DNA of 64,000 nucleotides from Rodentibacter caecimuris (GCA_001998905.1 MLAA01000002.1:20776-84775), one strand, 5' to 3'; positions 8,908 to 18,186 are shown, counted from the first letter of the stretch. Notes: a model not told the origin generated them from the letters alone. Made by a program: numbers and translations.

Positions 8908-9495
8908 ATGTTCAGAGTATTTATCCTATTTATCGGTCTTTGCTTCAGTCTATTCAGTTTTGCCTTTTCCCAACAGGATTTGGTTACACAGCTTCAGCAG
9001 CCACAAAACGTTCAAGGCGAATTTATACAACAACGCTTTTTAAAATCGTTGATAAAACCGATCCAAACTAATGGGCAGTTTACCTTAGTCAAACATCAAG
9101 GATTATTATGGCAGATGAAAGAGCCATTTAGTGCCGATTTGCGGGTTCAAAAAAACGGTATTAGTCAGTGGAACAGTAATCATTGGGTAACGACTGATAA
9201 GCTCGGACAATCGCAACAGATCAGTCTGTTTTTAGGTTTACTTTCAGGGGATATGAGTGCTCTTGAAAGCCAATTTAACCTAATGTTATCCGGTAATTCG
9301 AAAGATTGGCAATTAACACTCACCCCCGATAGTTTATTGATGAAACAAATTTTCGAGCAAATCCAAATTCGAGGTGATGCGGTCGTGAAAAGTATCGAAT
9401 TACGAGAAAAACAAGGGGATCGCACCCTTATTTTGTTGCAAAATATTCTCCTAAATCAACCGCTTACTCCTTTTGCACAAAGTGCATTATATTAA
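8908..9495 (+). CDS. LolA-like outer membrane lipoprotein carrier, aryl-polyene cluster type
   Basis: 195 residues with an N-terminal signal peptide (FILFIGLCFSLFSFAFS). The mature part, FIQQRFLKSLIKPIQTNGQF...GLLWQMKEPFSADLRV..., follows the LolA/DUF6583-like pattern of a half-open beta barrel in the periplasm (QxR...L..P...SG.F.....G..W....P). It is not the housekeeping LolA, which sits beside ftsK. Its neighbour is an MMPL exporter, the same pairing as in aryl polyene clusters, where it is thought to carry the lipid product to the outer membrane. RBS AAGGAAAT precedes the ATG. Confidence 0.8.
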   Translation: MFRVFILFIGLCFSLFSFAFSQQDLVTQLQQPQNVQGEFIQQRFLKSLIKPIQTNGQFTLVKHQGLLWQMKEPFSADLRVQKNGISQWNSNHWVTTDKLGQSQQISLFLGLLSGDMSALESQFNLMLSGNSKDWQLTLTPDSLLMKQIFEQIQIRGDAVVKSIELREKQGDRTLILLQNILLNQPLTPFAQSALY

Positions 9496-9508
9496 AGGCA
9501 AACATAAA

Positions 9509-11791
9509 ATGTCGCTAAATTTGACCGCACTTCGTTGGTTTTATGCGCTATTTATACTGACGACAGCCGCCCTATTCGGAGGGCTGCTCTACAGGGGGCA
9601 ATGGTTGCAAACCGATTTACGCACTTTATTGCCCGAAGAAAAATCGTGGTCAGCGATACAAATTCAAGCAGATAAAGAGCAAGAAAATCGTCTTAATCGC
9701 CAAATTATTGTGTTAGTAGGGCATCCTGATAGCTCACAAGCCTTCTCCCTTGCTGAAGATACCGCCAGCTCTTTGCGGGTTAGTGGTCTATTTCAAACGG
9801 TGAACGATAAAATCCAACCTGATATCGCGAAGCTTCATCGACAAATTAGACAGTTACGATTGGCGCTACTGCCCGAAAATATTCGTCATCAATTACTCGA
9901 GCAACCACAAGTCTATTTCTCCGATTACGCTCATCAAATTGTGAATCCTTTTACGCAGCATTCATTACTTCCTCTTGAGCAGGATTGGTTGGGATTTGGG
10001 CGTTTTGTGTTATCTCAATCACAGCAATTAAGCCGAATGGCTTGGCATAGTGAAAACGGAATGTTATATGTTGAGAATGAAAAACAAACTTGGGTGTTGA
10101 TTCGTGCAACATTGGCGGAACAGAATATGATCGCTCCGCAACAGACTTTACTCGATCTACTTGAGCAAAATAAACAGCAGGCTGAACAGCAAGGGGGGAA
10201 ATGGCTTGCAACTGGTACGGCACTTTTTGCGGCAATCGCCAAGCAACAAGCGGAGCAGGAAAGTACCTTTATGGGGATTATCGGAATTGGTTTAACCCTA
10301 TTACTGTTGCTCACGGTATTTCGTACTCTACGAGTATTATGGTTGTTTTTGCCGATTGCTATAGGAATGTTAAGTGGAATCACTGCGACAGTATTGGGTT
10401 TCGGGCAAATCCATATTCTTACCTTAGTGGTTGGTACAAGCTTAATCGGAGTATTGATCGACTTCCCGCTACATTGGCTGGCAGGTTCGCTTTCCTTATC
10501 CCAATGGCAACCGAACGTAGCGATGAAACGGCTGCGTTTTACTTTTTTTATCAGCTTATGCGTAACCCTGCTAGGTTACAGCTTGCTTGGCTTTACTGCT
10601 CTTCCCATACTACAACAGACAGCTCTCTTTTCAGCAGTAGCGTTAGTTGCCGCTATTTTGACTACTTCGCTCTATTTACCTCTTTTATTTGCAGGCTATA
10701 CACCTCGTAAGCGCCCAATTTTGCGTCAAAATTTACCTTTCTACCTACCCATATCAGTGCGCCGGATATTTATGTCGATAGCTGTAGTTTTCCTTGCTTG
10801 TGGCATTTGGCGTAGCAAATGGCAGGACGATATTCGGCAATGGATTGCCTTGCCACCATTAATGTTACAACAGGCGAAGCAGATCGGACAGATTACCGGT
10901 ATTGACCTTTCCACCCAATATTTTTTAATCACTGCTGAAGATGATGAAAATTTACTTAAGAAAGAGAAAAATTTGACTCTGCAGCTAGAAACCTTACGGC
11001 AACGGGGGCAACTCTCTCAATTTCAAGCCATCAGTCAATGGATAATGCCGATAACCGAACAACAACAGTGGGCAGCTCAACTAAATCAACGAATTCAACA
11101 GGAAGATTACCAAATCTTACAGGATATTGGTTTACCGAGTGAACAAATTCGCACGGAGCTAAAAAATCTGCTGAATCAACCATTTGTTAGTCTGCAACAA
11201 GCCCTAAATACCCAAGTCGGACAAGGCTGGAGCGCGCTTTATTTAGGCGAATTACAACCACAACAGGTAGCCAGTGTGGTGAAATTAAGCGGTGTACAAG
11301 ACACAGAGGTGTTGCATCAACTCGCTGGTAACGGCATTTATTGGCAGGATAAACGCCAATATTTAAATCGCGCTTTTGAACGAACCCGCAATCAAGCTGC
11401 TTGGCTGAAACTGCTCTCATTCGTTTTGGCGGGATTGTTACTTTGGCGTTTTTTCGGTTTGCGAAAAAGCGGCAAAATGTTATTGATTCCATTCGGTGCG
11501 ATTCTTGCCACTGTTGGTGTTTTTGGTTGGTTAGGATTGCCGATAAGCCTATTTGCAATGTTTGGTTTACTGCTAGTTTCCGCTATCGGTATTGATTACA
11601 CTGCTTATATGCAAACTGCTCAAGAGCCTTTGCCGACTAAGCGACTTGCAGTCGTATTGGCGGCAGTAACAACCTTGATTTCTTTTTTATTGCTGGGTAT
11701 CAGTAGTACCCCGGCGGTGGCGGCATTCGGTTTGAGTGTTAGTCTCGGTGTACTGTTTAGCGTATTCATCACTTTTAAGCTATTTCGATAA
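9509..11791 (+). CDS. MMPL/RND family exporter, aryl-polyene cluster type
   Basis: 760 residues from the ATG at 9509, which follows an AAAGG ribosome binding site; an earlier ATG at 9473 would overlap the LolA-like gene and add an untypical leader. Two halves each have a large periplasmic domain and a bundle of membrane helices: TM1 at ~8-28, a helix block from ~255-410 including LIGVLIDFPLHWL, and a second block at ~630-758 including SAIGIDYTAYMQ. The paired acidic residues (Asp in GVLIDF and GIDYT) are the proton-relay positions of MMPL/RND proteins. It likely exports a lipid or polyene product from the inner membrane to its LolA-like partner. Confidence 0.85.
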   Translation: MSLNLTALRWFYALFILTTAALFGGLLYRGQWLQTDLRTLLPEEKSWSAIQIQADKEQENRLNRQIIVLVGHPDSSQAFSLAEDTASSLRVSGLFQTVNDKIQPDIAKLHRQIRQLRLALLPENIRHQLLEQPQVYFSDYAHQIVNPFTQHSLLPLEQDWLGFGRFVLSQSQQLSRMAWHSENGMLYVENEKQTWVLIRATLAEQNMIAPQQTLLDLLEQNKQQAEQQGGKWLATGTALFAAIAKQQAEQESTFMGIIGIGLTLLLLLTVFRTLRVLWLFLPIAIGMLSGITATVLGFGQIHILTLVVGTSLIGVLIDFPLHWLAGSLSLSQWQPNVAMKRLRFTFFISLCVTLLGYSLLGFTALPILQQTALFSAVALVAAILTTSLYLPLLFAGYTPRKRPILRQNLPFYLPISVRRIFMSIAVVFLACGIWRSKWQDDIRQWIALPPLMLQQAKQIGQITGIDLSTQYFLITAEDDENLLKKEKNLTLQLETLRQRGQLSQFQAISQWIMPITEQQQWAAQLNQRIQQEDYQILQDIGLPSEQIRTELKNLLNQPFVSLQQALNTQVGQGWSALYLGELQPQQVASVVKLSGVQDTEVLHQLAGNGIYWQDKRQYLNRAFERTRNQAAWLKLLSFVLAGLLLWRFFGLRKSGKMLLIPFGAILATVGVFGWLGLPISLFAMFGLLLVSAIGIDYTAYMQTAQEPLPTKRLAVVLAAVTTLISFLLLGISSTPAVAAFGLSVSLGVLFSVFITFKLFR

Positions 11792-11808
11792 TCTCTGTGG
11801 AGGGGACA

Positions 11809-13044
11809 ATGACTCAATTTGACGTAGTAATTATTGGTGCGGGGCCTTCAGGCTCTGTTTCTGCTTCCTTATTGCAAAAACAAGGGATAAAGGTTTGTGT
11901 ACTGGAAAAACAACATTTTCCCCGTTTTGTGATTGGCGAGAGCCTACTGCCATATTGTATGGATATTCTTGCTGAAGCGGAATTGGTTGATGCAGTGAAT
12001 GCTGAACCGAGTTTTCAATTTAAAAACGGTGCGGCATTTACTTGGGGAAACCGTTATACTTATTTTGATTTTACTGATAAATTCACGGACGGTCCTTGTA
12101 CCACATTTCAAGTTCGGCGGGGAATTTTCGATAAGATTTTAATTGATGAAACAGCAAAAAAAGGTGTTGAAGTGCGGTTTGGGCACGAAGTGCTAGCTTT
12201 AGACAATGAGGGGGAACAAGCGCTATTAACTGTTCGCACTGAAGTCGGCGAACAATATCAATTACAGGCTAAATTCGTCTTAGATGCTAGTGGTTACGGG
12301 CGGGTATTACCTCGTTTAATGGATCTTGACATACCATCTCATTTACCTGCGCGTATCGCCCATTTCACTCATATTGACGATAATATCAACGATAGCAGTT
12401 TTGATCGTAACAAAATTCTTATCACCACTCACTCTGTTCATCGTGATGTATGGTTATGGCTCATTCCGTTTGCCGATAACCGTTGTTCAATCGGGGTAGT
12501 AGGTTTACCACAGACCCTTGAGGGTGAAAGCGAAACAGTCTTAAAGAAATTCGCTTTGGAATGCCCGATGTTAAAACGTATTTTAGCTAATGCCAACTGG
12601 GAAAATGAATTCCCATATCGTAATATCCAAGGTTATTCCGCCAATGTAAAAGCGCTTCATGGTCACCATTTCGCTTTGTTGGGAAATGCGGCGGAATTTT
12701 TAGATCCGGTATTTTCTTCAGGAGTTACTATTGCATTACATTCGGCTCGTCTTGCTAGTCGTTTAGTCGCTCGTCAACTTACCGGACAAGTGGTTGATTG
12801 GCAACAAGAATTTGCTACGCCGTTGATGGTCGGGGTAAATGCTTTCCGCACCTATGTAAACGGTTGGTATGATTACAGCTTCCAAGATGTAATTTATGCC
12901 CGCAATCCTCAACCAGAAATCCGCCAAATGATTTCCTCAATTCTTGCGGGTTATGCGTGGGATGAGAAAAACCCATTTGTCGCAAAATCTGAGGCTCGCT
13001 TAAAAGCCCTTGCCGAATTTTGCGGTAGAGCGACTCAAGATTAA
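11809..13044 (+). CDS. FAD-dependent oxidoreductase (tryptophan halogenase-like)
   Basis: 411 residues from the ATG at 11809, preceded by GGAGGGGA; a GTG at 11797 is also in frame but lacks a ribosome binding site. The dinucleotide fold motif VIIGAGPSGS lies at residues 7-16. Further flavin signatures are DASGYGR and LLGNAAEFLDPVFSSGV (the GD/GNA box). The family includes flavin halogenases and geranylgeranyl reductases, but the halogenase WxWxIP motif is seen here only as VWLWLIPF, so real halogenation is doubtful. It follows the MMPL gene by 17 bp and similar genes occur in aryl polyene clusters. Confidence 0.83.
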   Translation: MTQFDVVIIGAGPSGSVSASLLQKQGIKVCVLEKQHFPRFVIGESLLPYCMDILAEAELVDAVNAEPSFQFKNGAAFTWGNRYTYFDFTDKFTDGPCTTFQVRRGIFDKILIDETAKKGVEVRFGHEVLALDNEGEQALLTVRTEVGEQYQLQAKFVLDASGYGRVLPRLMDLDIPSHLPARIAHFTHIDDNINDSSFDRNKILITTHSVHRDVWLWLIPFADNRCSIGVVGLPQTLEGESETVLKKFALECPMLKRILANANWENEFPYRNIQGYSANVKALHGHHFALLGNAAEFLDPVFSSGVTIALHSARLASRLVARQLTGQVVDWQQEFATPLMVGVNAFRTYVNGWYDYSFQDVIYARNPQPEIRQMISSILAGYAWDEKNPFVAKSEARLKALAEFCGRATQD

Positions 13045-13054
13045 TTAACAAAAA

Positions 13055-13076
13055 TCAGGACGCAAGTGCGTCCTGA
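13055..13076 (-). terminator. Terminator between convergent genes
   Basis: TCAGGACGC (13055-13063), loop AAGT, GCGTCCTGA (13068-13076). On the minus strand it is followed by TTTTTGTTAATT, so it best serves the sulfurtransferase gene; the plus-strand tail is weaker. Confidence 0.75.
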
Positions 13077-13093
13077 ATATCTTACTGGGTAGT

Positions 13094-14467
13094 CTACCCT
13101 TTACAAGAATTTCCCTTTTTCTGAATTTGCCCGAAGTCGTTTTTGTTATCTGGCTTTGACATATTATTGGGGGCACCTTTTTGGATTGGGTAGATGGAAT
13201 CCATTTGCCACGCATTCCAACCTCCATCATAAATATAGGTATCGTTCCAGCCTGCTAGTTGGGTTATAAACCAAGGTACACCTGCACGCCAGCCGGTTCC
13301 GCAGTAGAAAGCCAGTTTATCTCCACGATGAATATTTTGTTGCTGCCAAAGAGCAAAGATCTCATTTGGGTTGCGCAGCGTGTTATCCGGATCGTAATAA
13401 TCCGCTATATTAGAAGAATCGGTGCCGGCAAAGCCCCAAATCGCCCCCTCAGGTTCTCCTTTGCCAGGAATATAATCATAGCCGCTGATCTTACCGATAT
13501 ATTCTTCCCATGCTCGATTGCTGATTAACTTTAATCCTGATTTTTCTGCTTGTAGAATATCCTGTGGCATTGCCAAATTCACGCTTGGATTCATTGGAAT
13601 TTTTCCGCCGAATTCACTGACTGGCTCCGGAATATTTACTTTAGTTTCGGTAGCAAAGCCCGCATCCAGCCAATTTTCCAAATTACCGTTTAATACTCTC
13701 ACATCATTCACCCCTGCCCATTTCAATACCCAAAATACTCGATATGCAGCGAGTTGATTATCTGAGTAGAGAATCACGGTTTTATCTTTGTTAATACCAT
13801 TTTTTAGTAAATTTTGTTCAATTACTTTCGGGTCTGAAAGATTCCATAACGGTGCATTTTCAATCCAATCAGTATTAAAATGATATGCTCCGGCAATATG
13901 TTGAGTATAGGATTTGGTATTCTCTAACTCTCCCCAAGAAACTTCAAAAATCATAAATTGATCGTTCTCGTAGGTTTCGGGATTTTGGTGCGTCATCAGT
14001 GCATTGACCCATTCAGGCGAAACGCTATATTTAAAATTTGGGAAAGACTCAATCGGATAACCTGCATTTACATAATTAATGAAGTCGTGAAACACCTTCA
14101 CTTTATAGCCCCTTGCGGCAAATTCAGCACTGATACAGGCAAGATTATCGGGGACGGAATCATATAACACTAAAGTTTTATCTTTAGTAATCCCCTTTCC
14201 AGCGGCAAAACTTTCTAATTTATCTGCTTGCACGATGCCGAACCAGGAACAGCTAAACTGTACTGCGCCTTTGATATGCCCGCCATACGCTGCATTTTTA
14301 TCTTTAAAACCGTTGTACAGACTGTCATTTCGAGAATCAATAATCACATAATCGGGATTATCCAGATTATTTAATAATTCCGCTGTTTCAATGGGTTGTA
14401 CCGCTTTTTCATCGCAGCAGCCTAATAATACGGCAGTACACGCTAACATTAGCAATCGTGTTTTCAT
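13094..14467 (-). CDS. Rhodanese-type sulfurtransferase lipoprotein, three domains
   Basis: 457 residues from the second ATG (14467), which is spaced 7 bases from GAGG; the ATG at 14473 is too close to it. The start is a lipoprotein signal with lipobox LLGC, so the protein is membrane anchored in the periplasm. Three successive rhodanese-like units can be traced (roughly residues 30-150, 165-275 and 290-430). Only the last has the active-site loop CGTGWRA (Cys ~389); the first two loops (VLYDSVPDN, ILYSDNQLAA) lack cysteine. It would transfer sulfane sulfur, for example from thiosulfate. It is 13 bp behind a YeeE/YedE transporter gene, which supports a joint role in thiosulfate use. Confidence 0.88.
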   Translation of the reverse strand: MKTRLLMLACTAVLLGCCDEKAVQPIETAELLNNLDNPDYVIIDSRNDSLYNGFKDKNAAYGGHIKGAVQFSCSWFGIVQADKLESFAAGKGITKDKTLVLYDSVPDNLACISAEFAARGYKVKVFHDFINYVNAGYPIESFPNFKYSVSPEWVNALMTHQNPETYENDQFMIFEVSWGELENTKSYTQHIAGAYHFNTDWIENAPLWNLSDPKVIEQNLLKNGINKDKTVILYSDNQLAAYRVFWVLKWAGVNDVRVLNGNLENWLDAGFATETKVNIPEPVSEFGGKIPMNPSVNLAMPQDILQAEKSGLKLISNRAWEEYIGKISGYDYIPGKGEPEGAIWGFAGTDSSNIADYYDPDNTLRNPNEIFALWQQQNIHRGDKLAFYCGTGWRAGVPWFITQLAGWNDTYIYDGGWNAWQMDSIYPIQKGAPNNMSKPDNKNDFGQIQKKGNSCKG

Positions 14468-14480
14468 TATCATACCTCGT

Positions 14481-15497
14481 TTATAATCGACATTTGCTCG
14501 GTTTAACTAATATCATGGTAAACCAGAAGCCAAGCATTACCATTAAGGTGGCAAGCCATCCTTGCCAAGAAAAATAGGCGGTTGCTACCAGTGCATTGGT
14601 GACGGTACAGCCCCCCATTAATGCGGCACCAAGTCCTAACAAAATACCGCCACTTATCCGTTGTAATACCCCTTTTGGTGAAGGCAGTTTCAGCTCAAAT
14701 TCACCACTAAGTTTTGCCGATAAAAATGAACCACAAGCAATACCGAGAACAAAACCACTCCCCCAGTTCAAATAACGTTGTTGCCCTAAGACTAAGTATT
14801 GCACGATATTGGCACTCGGCATGGAAACGCCAAAGCCAAAGTTACGCCCGTAGTACTCGCTCACTAACCAAGCTATGATACCCAGTGTACCGATTAATGT
14901 TGCTGTCAGAAAAATATTCCAATGATGAGTGAATAAACGGTGTGAAATCATTGCCTTTTTGCTGAATTGAGTAAATGGGGCACTAGGGTGGCGTAAATAA
15001 TAGCTGAGCAGACCACTTGTGATTGCCACCAACCCTCCTACCAACCACCAAGGTGAAATATTAAAGGTTAGATAAATATTGTCCCATTCGGTAGTTTGCC
15101 TTAATAACGGATTGATAAATCCCTTCAACGCCCCAGTTTGAGTTGTTGCTAAGGTAATAGCAAAACAGATCAAAACAATTACACTCCCTAACGCACCTTC
15201 CGCCGATCGAAACCATGCTCCGCTACCACAGCAGTTGGCAAACACCATACCACAGCCAAAAATGAATCCTCCCAATAAAGTAGCCCTTAATGGAAACGGA
15301 ATTTGCGGAATAGTGATTAAACCTAAGGCATTAAGTGAAAAAAAACCGACCGATTGGATGGAAACTGCGATTAAAAGTGCGGTTAAAAAACGAATGTTTT
15401 TTTGAAAGCAAAGTTGACGAAAACCGGACACAAAACAAAATTGCCCGCGTTGTAATAGAAAACCGAATAATAATCCGATCAAAAGACCTGAAAACAT
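14481..15497 (-). CDS. YeeE/YedE family (TsuA-like) sulfur compound transporter
   Basis: 338 residues, about nine hydrophobic segments. It shows the two characteristic internal repeats of the family: GQFCFVSGFR near the N-terminus and GFIFGCGMVFANCCGSGAW, with a matching second half ending in LGLGAALMGGCTVTNALV. The conserved cysteines of these loops are proposed to hand thiosulfate across the membrane in the characterised TsuA homologue. The partner gene is a rhodanese lipoprotein. An uptake signal lies inside the coding region near 15371. Confidence 0.88.
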   Translation of the reverse strand: MFSGLLIGLLFGFLLQRGQFCFVSGFRQLCFQKNIRFLTALLIAVSIQSVGFFSLNALGLITIPQIPFPLRATLLGGFIFGCGMVFANCCGSGAWFRSAEGALGSVIVLICFAITLATTQTGALKGFINPLLRQTTEWDNIYLTFNISPWWLVGGLVAITSGLLSYYLRHPSAPFTQFSKKAMISHRLFTHHWNIFLTATLIGTLGIIAWLVSEYYGRNFGFGVSMPSANIVQYLVLGQQRYLNWGSGFVLGIACGSFLSAKLSGEFELKLPSPKGVLQRISGGILLGLGAALMGGCTVTNALVATAYFSWQGWLATLMVMLGFWFTMILVKPSKCRL

Positions 15498-15657
15498 AGA
15501 TTAAACCTTAATACTATGAATAAAACCGGAATAACTCACTAAGAGCGATTAGACTATTGGAAAATAGCATAGTAACAATAAGTGCCGAGCAACGCAAAAA
15601 TAAATCGTTTATTACCCTAAAATTTGTGAGGTAACTCACAGTTTTCGATTTTATGGC

Positions 15658-15686
15658 TTGAAAAGCGATCAGGGTTTTTCGATAAT
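15658..15686 (+). promoter_or_regulatory. Sigma-70 promoter of the antiterminator-PTS operon
   Basis: TTGAAA at 15658-15663, a 17-bp spacer, and GATAAT at 15681-15686. It is followed directly by the antiterminator target and terminator. Confidence 0.65.
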
Positions 15687-15702
15687 CCGAATTCCAAAAA
15701 CA

Positions 15703-15773
15703 AGGTTGTAACCGTAAGGGCAAGGCTTGAATGGTTCTCAATAATTGCATTGAGTGCTATTCGGGCTTTTTTA
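15703..15773 (+). promoter_or_regulatory. Ribonucleic antiterminator (RAT) overlapping a terminator
   Basis: The segment GGTTGTAACCGTAAGGGCAA (from 15704) resembles the RAT targets of BglG/LicT proteins (GGATTGTTACTG...GGCAAAACC). It overlaps the 5' arm of a terminator: GCTTGAAT (15725-15732) pairs with ATTCGGGC (15759-15766), an inner CTCAAT/ATTGAG stem stabilises it, and a run of T follows from 15767. When the antiterminator binds the RAT the terminator should not form, allowing transcription of its own gene and the PTS gene. Confidence 0.65.
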
Positions 15774-15796
15774 TTTTAATTCTAAAGGAAATAAAA

Positions 15797-16630
15797 ATGC
15801 TGAAATTGGCAAAGTTATTTAATAATAATGTTGTGCTTGTACAAGATGAAAGCGGATACGAATACATTGTGGTTGGAAAAGGTATTGGGTTTGCTAAAAA
15901 AGTCGGAGAGGAAATTGCTGAGAATTTGGTTGAACGCAAATTCAGATTGGTGGAAGATGAATTTACCGATAGATTAATTAAGTTGATTGGTTCAGTCAGC
16001 GAGCAATCCTTTTATTTTACTGAGCAGATAATTTCCTTTGCCAATAAGCGATTGGAAAAACCATTATCCAATACGATTTATTTGAGTCTGACTGATCATC
16101 TTTATCATGCGATCAAGCGGGCGGAACGAGGACAAATTCTACAAAACGAACTGCTGTTTGAGATTAAACGCTTATATTCGAAAGAATTCTCTATCGGATG
16201 TTATGCAGTTGAGTTAGTTTTAGATTCTCTTGGAATTGATTTAACTGATAACGAAGCTGGATTTATTGCACTGCATATTTTCAATGCCCGTAATGATAGC
16301 GAAAATATGCAGGAAACTATTCGAACAATGCATATTGTATGTGAAATTTTACGCATTGTTAGTCAACATTTTCAGCTCACCTTAGACGAAAGCCGACGGG
16401 AATATTCCCGCTTTGTGTTGCATTTGCAATACTTTGCATTACGGTTATTCCGTGAAAATGCCGACCCTATTCAAAATAATGCACTATATCAACAAGCCAA
16501 AAGCATTTATCCGCAGGCTTATCAATGTGTAGAGAAAATTAACTATTATTTATTGCAGCAGTTTCGGCAATCGTTAAGTCAAGACGAAGCCCTCTATTTA
16601 ATTATTCACATAGAACGTGTTATTCATTAG
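15797..16630 (+). CDS. BglG/LicT family transcription antiterminator
   Basis: 277 residues from the ATG at 15797 with AAAGGAA upstream; upstream in-frame starts lie inside the terminator. The first ~60 residues are the RNA-binding CAT domain (LAKLFNNNVVLVQDESGYEYIVVGKGIGF). Two PTS regulation domains follow, with phosphorylatable histidines in LTDHLYHAIKRA, IALHIFNAR, and LIIHIERVIH. It binds the RAT in its own leader. PTS components phosphorylate the PRDs, so expression follows substrate uptake. It is 9 bp upstream of the EIICB gene that it most likely controls. Confidence 0.92.
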   Translation: MLKLAKLFNNNVVLVQDESGYEYIVVGKGIGFAKKVGEEIAENLVERKFRLVEDEFTDRLIKLIGSVSEQSFYFTEQIISFANKRLEKPLSNTIYLSLTDHLYHAIKRAERGQILQNELLFEIKRLYSKEFSIGCYAVELVLDSLGIDLTDNEAGFIALHIFNARNDSENMQETIRTMHIVCEILRIVSQHFQLTLDESRREYSRFVLHLQYFALRLFRENADPIQNNALYQQAKSIYPQAYQCVEKINYYLLQQFRQSLSQDEALYLIIHIERVIH

Positions 16631-16639
16631 GAGAACATT

Positions 16640-18139
16640 ATGTTTAAGCAACTTCAACAAGTCGGTAAGGCCTTTATGCTTCCGATTGCTATTTTACCCG
16701 CCGCCGGTCTGCTTTTGGGAATTGGCGGGGCATTATCAAATAAAGCCACTGTGCAAGCATATCCAATCTTGGATAACCCTGCATTACAGGGTATTTTTCA
16801 GATTATGTCTGCCGCAGGCTCGGTCGTATTTGCCAATTTAGCAATGTTGTTATGTATAGGGCTAGGGATTGGTTTAGCAAAACGGGATAAAGGTGTGGCA
16901 GCATTAGCAACAGTAGTCGGTTATTTGATTATGACAGGTACAATTTCCGCCTTATTAAGTGTATTTACGCCGGAAGCAAAAGGCATTGACACTGGTGTGA
17001 TTGGGGCATTGGTTATGGGGCTGATCACGGTGAAACTGCATAACCGCTATCACAATATCCAACTCCCACAAGTCCTTGGTTTCTTTGGTGGTTCACGCTT
17101 TGTGCCGATTGTTACCGCCTTTGCCGCTATGTTTGTCGGTAGTTTATTTTTCCTAATTTGGCCGACATTTCAAGGTTGGCTGATTGCAAGTGGTGAGAGT
17201 ATTGCCTCAATGGGTGCAGTTGGTACGTTTTTTTATGGTTTTCTTATGCGCTTAAGCGGCGCAGTTGGCTTACATCATATGATTTATCCACTCTTTTGGT
17301 ACACAGAATTAGGCGGTACGGAGGTAATCAACGGCGAAACGGTAATCGGGGCACAAAAAATCTTCTTCGCTCAGCTTGCCGATGCTAATCACCAAGGGCT
17401 ATTTACCGAAGGTACACGTTTCTTTGCTGGTCGTTTTGACACGATGATGTTCGGCTTACCGGCAGCTTGTTTAGCGATGTATCATTGTGTGCCGAAAGCC
17501 CGCCGTAAAACGATTGTTGGTTTGTTTCTTGGTTCAGCCTTAACCTCATTTATCACTGGAATTACCGAGCCAATTGAATTTATGTTCCTATTTGTTGCGC
17601 CTTGGCTGTATGTGTTTCACGCCTTTTTGGACGGCGTATCATTCTATATTGCCGATGTACTGAATATCGCTATCGGTAACACTTTTTCCGGTGGGTTTAT
17701 TGATTTCTTACTGTTTGGCATTTTACAAGGCAATGAAAACACCCACTGGCTACGGGTGGTAATGGTTGGAGTGCCGTGGGCATTGCTCTACTATTTTTCA
17801 TTCCGTTTCTTGATTACCAAATTCAATGTAATGACACCGGGACGTGCCGATGAGCAGGAAAATCTGCAGAGCGAGCTACTTGTTAATAATTCACTTACCG
17901 AGAATGCCCATCAAATTATTGCTGCTCTCGGCAGTGCCGAAAATATTGAAAATGTGGACGCCTGTATCACCCGCTTGCGTGTGGAGGTGAAAAACGTCAA
18001 CCAAGTAGATAAAGCCCGCCTTAAAGGGATTGGCGCAATTGAAGTGTTGGAAGTCGGTGGTGGCATACAAGCGATTTTTGGGGCAAAAGCCGTGCTTTAT
18101 AAAGGTGAAATTAATGCGGTTTTAGGTAGAGAGGACTGA
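16640..18139 (+). CDS. PTS EIICB, glucose/glucosides family
   Basis: 499 residues. An EIIC channel domain covers ~1-390 (MLPIAILPAAGLLLGIGG, and the sugar-binding ITEPIEFMFLFVAPWLY). An EIIB domain covers ~420-499 with the phosphorylation site in NVDACITRLRVEV (Cys442). There is no EIIA domain, so it presumably uses the cell's Crr-type EIIA. It belongs to the glucose/maltose/alpha-glucoside group; exact sugar cannot be read. Control by a BglG/LicT antiterminator is more typical of glucoside or glucose uptake in other bacteria. Confidence 0.88.
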   Translation: MFKQLQQVGKAFMLPIAILPAAGLLLGIGGALSNKATVQAYPILDNPALQGIFQIMSAAGSVVFANLAMLLCIGLGIGLAKRDKGVAALATVVGYLIMTGTISALLSVFTPEAKGIDTGVIGALVMGLITVKLHNRYHNIQLPQVLGFFGGSRFVPIVTAFAAMFVGSLFFLIWPTFQGWLIASGESIASMGAVGTFFYGFLMRLSGAVGLHHMIYPLFWYTELGGTEVINGETVIGAQKIFFAQLADANHQGLFTEGTRFFAGRFDTMMFGLPAACLAMYHCVPKARRKTIVGLFLGSALTSFITGITEPIEFMFLFVAPWLYVFHAFLDGVSFYIADVLNIAIGNTFSGGFIDFLLFGILQGNENTHWLRVVMVGVPWALLYYFSFRFLITKFNVMTPGRADEQENLQSELLVNNSLTENAHQIIAALGSAENIENVDACITRLRVEVKNVNQVDKARLKGIGAIEVLEVGGGIQAIFGAKAVLYKGEINAVLGRED

Positions 18140-18141
18140 GT

Positions 18142-18183
18142 AAAAGTGCGGTCGAAAAACGATTGATTTTTTGGCCGCACTTT
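18142..18183 (+). terminator. Inverted uptake-signal pair acting as terminator of the PTS operon
   Basis: AAAGTGCGG (18143-18151) and CCGCACTTT (18175-18183) form a stem extended by GGTC/GGCC wobble pairing. It lies directly after the EIICB stop. Head-to-head uptake signals are often used as terminators in this family. Confidence 0.7.
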
Positions 18184-18186
18184 ATG

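Noticed and set aside
9951..10383. Minus-strand open frames within the MMPL gene
   Set aside because: The plus-strand frame shows clear MMPL features; these are antisense shadows.
11809..13044. True flavin halogenase
   Set aside because: The family WxWxIP motif is changed to VWLWLIPF and the aryl-polyene-like context fits a different oxidoreductase role.
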